DNA from: Luzula sylvatica
Lineage: Eukaryota > Streptophyta > Magnoliopsida > Poales > Juncaceae
Direction: 5' to 3'
Length of the DNA stretch: 64,000 nucleotides
NCBI GenBank assembly: GCA_946800325.1
Contig: OX326957.1
Span: 558,001 to 622,000 of the forward strand
A program made the position numbers and the translations under genes. Positions 59,620 through 64,000 of this stretch are shown one piece after another. The notes under the pieces were generated by a model, which was not told the origin of the DNA, did not search any database, and worked only from the letters and a program-made list of their open reading frames with translations. Within the stretch, counting starts at the first letter, position 1; every line of letters begins with the position of its first letter.

Positions 59620-59925
59620 CGTACATGACAATATAATTAATTATATTCCCTCCCACCACAACATACCCAAAACTTCACTTTCTCTTCTTTTGGACCCTTC
59701 TTCTCTGTGTTTCTCCTTCAAATTATATTAAATTTGAATTTGAATTTGAATTTGAGTTAGGAAATACAGTTAATCAACCAAACCAACACAAATTGATCGA
59801 ATCGAAGGGTCCACTATAATATTGAAAATGATGAACAGTCGTTTTCACTAAATCTAAGTCTTAATCACTGCTTAAACTTGTCAATTCCATCATTCTTATC
59901 TATTTCTTAATTTATATATTACCAC
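59620..59925 (-). repeat. Second inverted c segment
   Basis: AATACATGTACGTACATGAC, AAAACTTCACTTTCTCTTCT and AGGAAATACAGTTAATCAAC follow the same order as 57290-57730. It ends near 59925. Confidence 0.7.
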
Positions 59926-60600
59926 ATTAAACCAATCATGATATTTCCTATTATATTATATAACGAACTATAATTATAAATTTAATTAATTATGAGATGA
60001 AAGCATGCTTTGCAGCAAATAATATTTCTTATTGAAACTATACAATACAGCTGGTTCATAACGGATCTGATGTCTCTCACGTGCCCTCACGGAACCAGAA
60101 TCTTTCCGTTACGACAACGCGTTTTTTGATTTCACATTTTGTTCCTCAACATACATCTTATTATGTAACGAATCATAAAAGGTAATATAACAGGTTAGTT
60201 GTACACTAACATATATATTTTGGCACATGAAATCGGAGATTCAATTTGGTCGTCAAAAGAAAGCTTCCCTAACGGTGGTGTCAACGGAATTTGTTATATG
60301 GACTTGGTTCGTCAAGAACCTCACGAGATGGATTCCACTTAATGAAGTGGTTCACTGTGAACCACATTTCTGTATCGTCATATGGGTTTGTGAATTTGTG
60401 CTTTCAGTTTTGTGGGACCAAAATCTATTGATTCTTCTCACCACCGGTAAGATTAAGACCTCGAGATACTTCATAATCTTGATGTCTGTTTTATGTATTT
60501 CTTCGCGAATAAATTATTTTATTCGTAGCGGTAACCATACCACAATATACCTTTAAAACCGTATACAGGAGATCACTTTCACTCTCACTCCAGCAGTCTC
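59926..60600. other. Intergenic DNA upstream of the DUF620 gene
   Basis: A frame from 60227 (109 codons) has no domain and is not called. A perfect palindrome GTGGTTCACTGTGAACCAC lies at 60347-60365, and a CACGTG G-box at about 60079. Confidence 0.5.
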
Positions 60601-60622
60601 TCTCTCTATCTCTCTATCTCTC

Positions 60623-60629
60623 TATAAAT
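60623..60629 (+). promoter_or_regulatory. TATA box of the DUF620 gene
   Basis: TATAAAT follows a TCTCTCTA-repeated tract, 179 bases before the start codon at 60808, and is followed by a pyrimidine-rich 5'UTR. Position and context suit a plant core promoter. Confidence 0.6.
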
Positions 60630-60807
60630 CCTTTTTGCAACTTTTTATAATCCCATCCTTCTTTTCTTCCATATTCACACCCCTGCCTCCTTCCCAAAAG
60701 TGGCAACCACACTCTCTGCATGAACCCTTTTCTCCAAGTCTAGCTTCCTTATATCTCTCTCTCCATCTCTTTCGTTTTGCCCCCCTCAACTTAACGAAAT
60801 TGCACAA

Positions 60808-62602
60808 ATGGAGAAAAAACAAGGTTTCTTCTCTGCTTTGAAAGAAGAGGTAACAAGAGGTCTTTCTCCTGGACGTTCAAGGCGGTCAAAGGCGGCGGAA
60901 ACTGAGGCGCCGCCGCATAGATCCGGCGGCGGCGAGGCACTTACTCCACTAATGGAAGGTCCAGATCCTTGCACGTGCGAGGCACGTGGAGGTGAGAAGA
61001 AGGAAGGATGGGGTAGCTGGGTGAAAGGTCAACTGACTCGTGCGCCGAGTGTGTCTGGGCCGGTAGCCGGAGCTCGCAGGGCAGATCTGAGGTTGTTGCT
61101 CGGTGTAATGGGCGCGCCTCTCGCGCCGGTGCATGTATGTGCGTCTGAGCCGTTGCCTCATCTCAGTGTGAAGGATACACCTATTGTGAGATTCCCTTGT
61201 TTTTTCTCAAATGTTTTGAATTTGTGATTTACTGATCGTTGAAGCCTTTGGAAGAGCTATTTTCTAATGCTTGCACATATTTTATCCAAGTTCTCTGTGA
61301 ATAACAACGAATACCTTCCCAATTTCTTGGATCTATTGGTTCAATTTTTTTCTTAAAATCTCTCAGTAATTTCTCACTCAAAAACAAAAGAAAGAAGGAA
61401 GCTCCTTTTTGTGAAATTATAGAGAGAGAACATTTATAAATTGCCTTGCTGCTTTGCATGTGGCATTCTTTATCCACCTACTAATTATAATCAATCCAAT
61501 CAAAATTAATATTCTTCAGAATCTCAAACATGTATACTTTTTCCTCTTTTTTCTCAGATCTCACTAACCCTAATGCTTCCTCTTTAGGAAACTTCATCTG
61601 CCCAATACATCCTCCAACAATACATCGCGTCCTCAGGAGGTCAAAAACTCCTCAGCTCGATCAAGAACTCATATACAATGGGCAAAGTGAAAATGGTGGC
61701 CACGGAACTGGAGACACCAAACAAGGTGATCAAGAATCGTAACTTGACCAAGTCCTCCGAGTCAGGCCGGTTCGTGCTCTGGCAAATGGCCCCTGAAATG
61801 TGGTACATCGAATTGGCTCTTGGTGGGAGCAAAGTCCATGCTGGTTGCAACGGGAAGCTCGTGTGGCGCCACACGCCTTGGTTGGGCGCTCATGCCGCTA
61901 AAGGACCTGTCAGACCTCTTAGACGTGCCCTTCAGGTCTTAATCTCTTATCATGAATTCTCAATTTTAATTTCTAATAAAAAAATTGTTCTAAATCTCGA
62001 AAAAATAAATCTAGGGTTTGGATCCGTTAACCACGGCAAGCATGTTTGCCGAATCGAGATGCATCGGCGAGAGAAGAGTGAATGGAGAGGACTGTTTCAT
62101 TTTGAAGCTCTGTACCGACCCCGAAACCCTAAAAGTACGTAGCGAGGGTTTAGCTGAGATAATTCGCCACGTACTTTTCGGGTACTTTAGTCAGCGTACC
62201 GGTTTGTTAATCCACTTGGAGGACTCTCACTTGACCCGTATCCAATCCGGTACGGGTGGAGAAACGGTATATTGGGAAACTACTATAAACTCGTTTATTG
62301 ACGAGTATCGGCCCGTTGAAGGGGCCATGATTGCTCACTCGGGCCGGTCTCAGGTTACTCTGTTCAGGTTCGGCGAATCGGCTATGAGTCATACTAAGAC
62401 TCGCATGGAGGAGGCTTGGACCATTGAGGAGGTTGCGTTTAATGTACCTGGTCTTTCAATGGATTGTTTCATTCCTCCTCGGGATTTGAAATCCGGGATG
62501 ATTGGTGAAAGCGAAAACCTGGATTTGAAATCCCAATCTGGTAAGACCGGTTTGTTGAGCTCGATTAATCGGGCTAAGGTTGCCCATGATGGATTTGATT
62601 GA
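60808..62602 (+). CDS. DUF620 family protein
   Basis: Three exons (60808-61185, 61588-61935, 62015-62602) join in frame to 437 residues, the usual length for this plant family of unknown function. The N-terminus is basic and Gly/Pro-rich (FFSALKEEVTRGLSPGRSR) and keeps WGSWVKGQLTRAPS near residue 72. The conserved DUF620 core starts at exon 2 with ETSSAQYILQQYIASSGG. It continues with FVLWQMAPEMWYIELALGG and GCNGKLVWRHTPWLG, then exon 3 with ASMFAESRCIGERRVNGEDC and HVLFGYFSQRTGLL. No signal peptide or membrane span is visible. Biochemical activity is unknown. The start codon follows a pyrimidine-rich leader and context AAATGGAG. Confidence 0.93.
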
Positions 62603-63505
62603 TCGAGTGGGGATTTAATTTGTTTTTTTAGTTGGCTAACATAAATGTAGGGTTTAATAGAGGTTTTTAGGTGTGAAAAATTTGGACCTGATCCTCTGTA
62701 AATAGGCTTAAATGTGGGTTTGTTTGGGCCTCTCCCCAAATTTGGAATTAAAGGGTTTGTTTAATTTGGGGAAGAAAGAGGGGGTTACTTCTAAGTTTTT
62801 TGAAGTTTGTAGGGTGCTCCCTGAAATTTGGCCGATAGATAAAAGGGTTTATCGGTAAAATGGACTACTAATTTGTGGAACTGGTTTGGAGAAAAGGTCT
62901 CCCGAGCCAGCCAGTTATTTGATCTGATTAATCTCACTATTTTTCGGTGGTTTATCAGATTTTAGGTGTTGATGTATTTGTTTTTGTTTTTGTTTTGTTT
63001 TTGTGATTTGTGTTTAAAAGCTAATATTGAAGGCAATGATAGCTTTTTTTTGTTTGGCTCTTTTTGAAAAAATCTAAAATCATTATATAATATATATATT
63101 ATGTAATATATAGTGGTGCTTCTCATTTTAGTTCTTAGACATGTTGTTTTAGGTAAGCTAAACTTTTTATTTTATTTCAAGTATTAATTTCATTATGAAT
63201 ATGAATATGAATTCTTTAATATTACGTTATTCTTGGTGATGGTATAATTACATTTTGGTACAATATATATTGTCAATTGGTTTTCTCTTTGATTTGTAAA
63301 AATAATTATCGAAAAAAAATAATTATAACTATGCGAATTGCAAAGGTAAAAAATATTGATTCATGATTCAATTCGGATTTATTCCACAAGTAAAAAATAG
63401 ATAAAATAAAACTTCGTAGCCCCTTAAATCAGCGCCCAAAAATCTACTTTATTTCATAAACTTAACCAATATAAGAAAAAAATAAAAATATCAAAATTTC
63501 TCACT
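62603..63505. other. Convergent intergenic region
   Basis: About 900 bp between the DUF620 and DHPS stop codons. A T-rich stretch near 62970-63060 may be part of the DUF620 3'UTR. No gene seen. Confidence 0.5.
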
Positions 63506-64000
63506 CTAGTCCTTTTTATTATGCTTAATCAATGCATCGCAAACCTTCGCTGCATCGACTCCAAACCCAACATTATGAACCCTAACAATATTCGCACCGC
63601 CCAAAATTCCTGCCGTGGCCGCAGCAACCGTTGCAGCGTCCCTCTCTAACGGGTCGGGTTTGCCACAAACCTCGCCCAAAAACCTCTTTCTAGAAGGCCC
63701 GACCAACAAAGGAATCCGCGAAGCCCCTATGCTTAATTTCTCAATCTCTTCTCTCACCAACGACAAGTTAGAAAGCAATTCCCAGTTTTGCTCCCCCTTT
63801 TTCGAGAATCCAATTCCCGGATCGATTATGATTCTCCATAACGGTATGCCCGCCAATTCCGCTTCGCTAACCCGTTTGTACAATTCACATGCAATTTCCT
63901 TGCATATGTTTTGGTATTCTACATTTTTGCAGTTCTCCATTGTAGAGGGATCTCCTCTCATATGCATTGAGATAAAAGGAACCTCTAATTCTCGTACCGC
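63506..64000 (-). CDS. Dihydropteroate synthase domain (HPPK-DHPS type), 3' part
   Basis: The frame is open to the window edge, so this is the C-terminal 164 residues. DHPS joins p-aminobenzoate to hydroxymethyl-dihydropterin diphosphate in folate synthesis. In plants it is normally fused behind HPPK, mostly in mitochondria. Visible motifs are HMRGDPSTM, IIIDPGIGFSKKGEQN, the pterin-binding loop LLVGPSRKRFLG, and the end of the TIM barrel RDAATVAAATAGILGGANIV then RVHNV. Asn in RVHNV is usual in plant copies. The HPPK half and transit peptide lie outside the window, so the fusion is inferred from family knowledge. Confidence 0.93.
   Translation of the reverse strand, partial: AVRELEVPFISMHMRGDPSTMENCKNVEYQNICKEIACELYKRVSEAELAGIPLWRIIIDPGIGFSKKGEQNWELLSNLSLVREEIEKLSIGASRIPLLVGPSRKRFLGEVCGKPDPLERDAATVAAATAGILGGANIVRVHNVGFGVDAAKVCDALIKHNKKD

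Noticed and set aside
60227..60556. 109-codon open frame upstream of the DUF620 gene
   Set aside because: No recognisable domain and no neighbours of similar composition. It is probably promoter DNA.
1..64000. Search by eye for rRNA, tRNA and integrated viral genes
   Set aside because: Nothing recognisable was found. Short tRNA-like folds cannot be excluded without a covariance-model scan.

Overview
The window is nuclear DNA of a flowering plant, most likely a eudicot; I cannot name the genus. The signs are split genes with AT-rich introns and GT/AG borders, plant-only families (DUF760, DUF620, CYP81, a QALGGH zinc finger with an EAR tail, a HPPK-DHPS-type pterin enzyme), and a dense mix of solo LTR, LINE, hAT, Mutator-like and Helitron insertions. 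There is no bacterial-style gene order, no CRISPR array, and no rRNA or tRNA gene that I could see.

Layout. 1-23.7 kb is almost pure transposon debris: Mutator-like and hAT miniature elements, a complete 2.7 kb solo LTR (9634-12349, target duplication TATTT) whose promoter side carries about two dozen near-palindromic MYB-type motifs, a Mutator-like element carrying three exons of a PLP-dependent cysteine-synthase-like gene (13832-15286), a non-autonomous hAT with GGATCC-rich flanks (15536-16701), and a LINE 3' end. 23.8-31.4 kb is a tandem cluster of CYP81-type cytochrome P450 genes: two with complete reading frames and, between them, a truncated pseudogene next to a Helitron 3' end. 31.8-33.8 kb (minus) is an NRAMP metal transporter. 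35.2-37.0 kb is a 38-bp minisatellite array. 37.4-39.1 kb is a DUF760 (UV-B-induced, plastid-type) gene with a 5'-truncated LINE just behind it. 42.3-43.9 kb is an A3-type cyclin, facing a C2H2 repressor-type zinc finger gene (44.2-44.7 kb, minus). 46-60 kb is gene-free and AT-rich. It holds Helitron ends, one Helitron with both ends resolved (49432-51335), and a family of about 2-kb segments arranged as a large imperfect palindrome. 60.8-62.6 kb is a DUF620 gene, and 63.5-64.0 kb (minus, cut by the window edge) is the 3' end of a dihydropteroate synthase gene.

The genes do not form a pathway. They are independent housekeeping or specialised-metabolism genes, and only the P450 trio is a functional cluster, made by tandem duplication. 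The most notable material is in the repeats: the MYB-motif array of the solo LTR, the exon-carrying Mutator-like element, the Helitron with a possible captured exon in the P450 cluster, and one P450 copy that has lost the conserved I-helix acid. I found nothing that justifies claiming a wholly new biological system. Exon borders were set by eye from reading-frame continuity and GT/AG signals.
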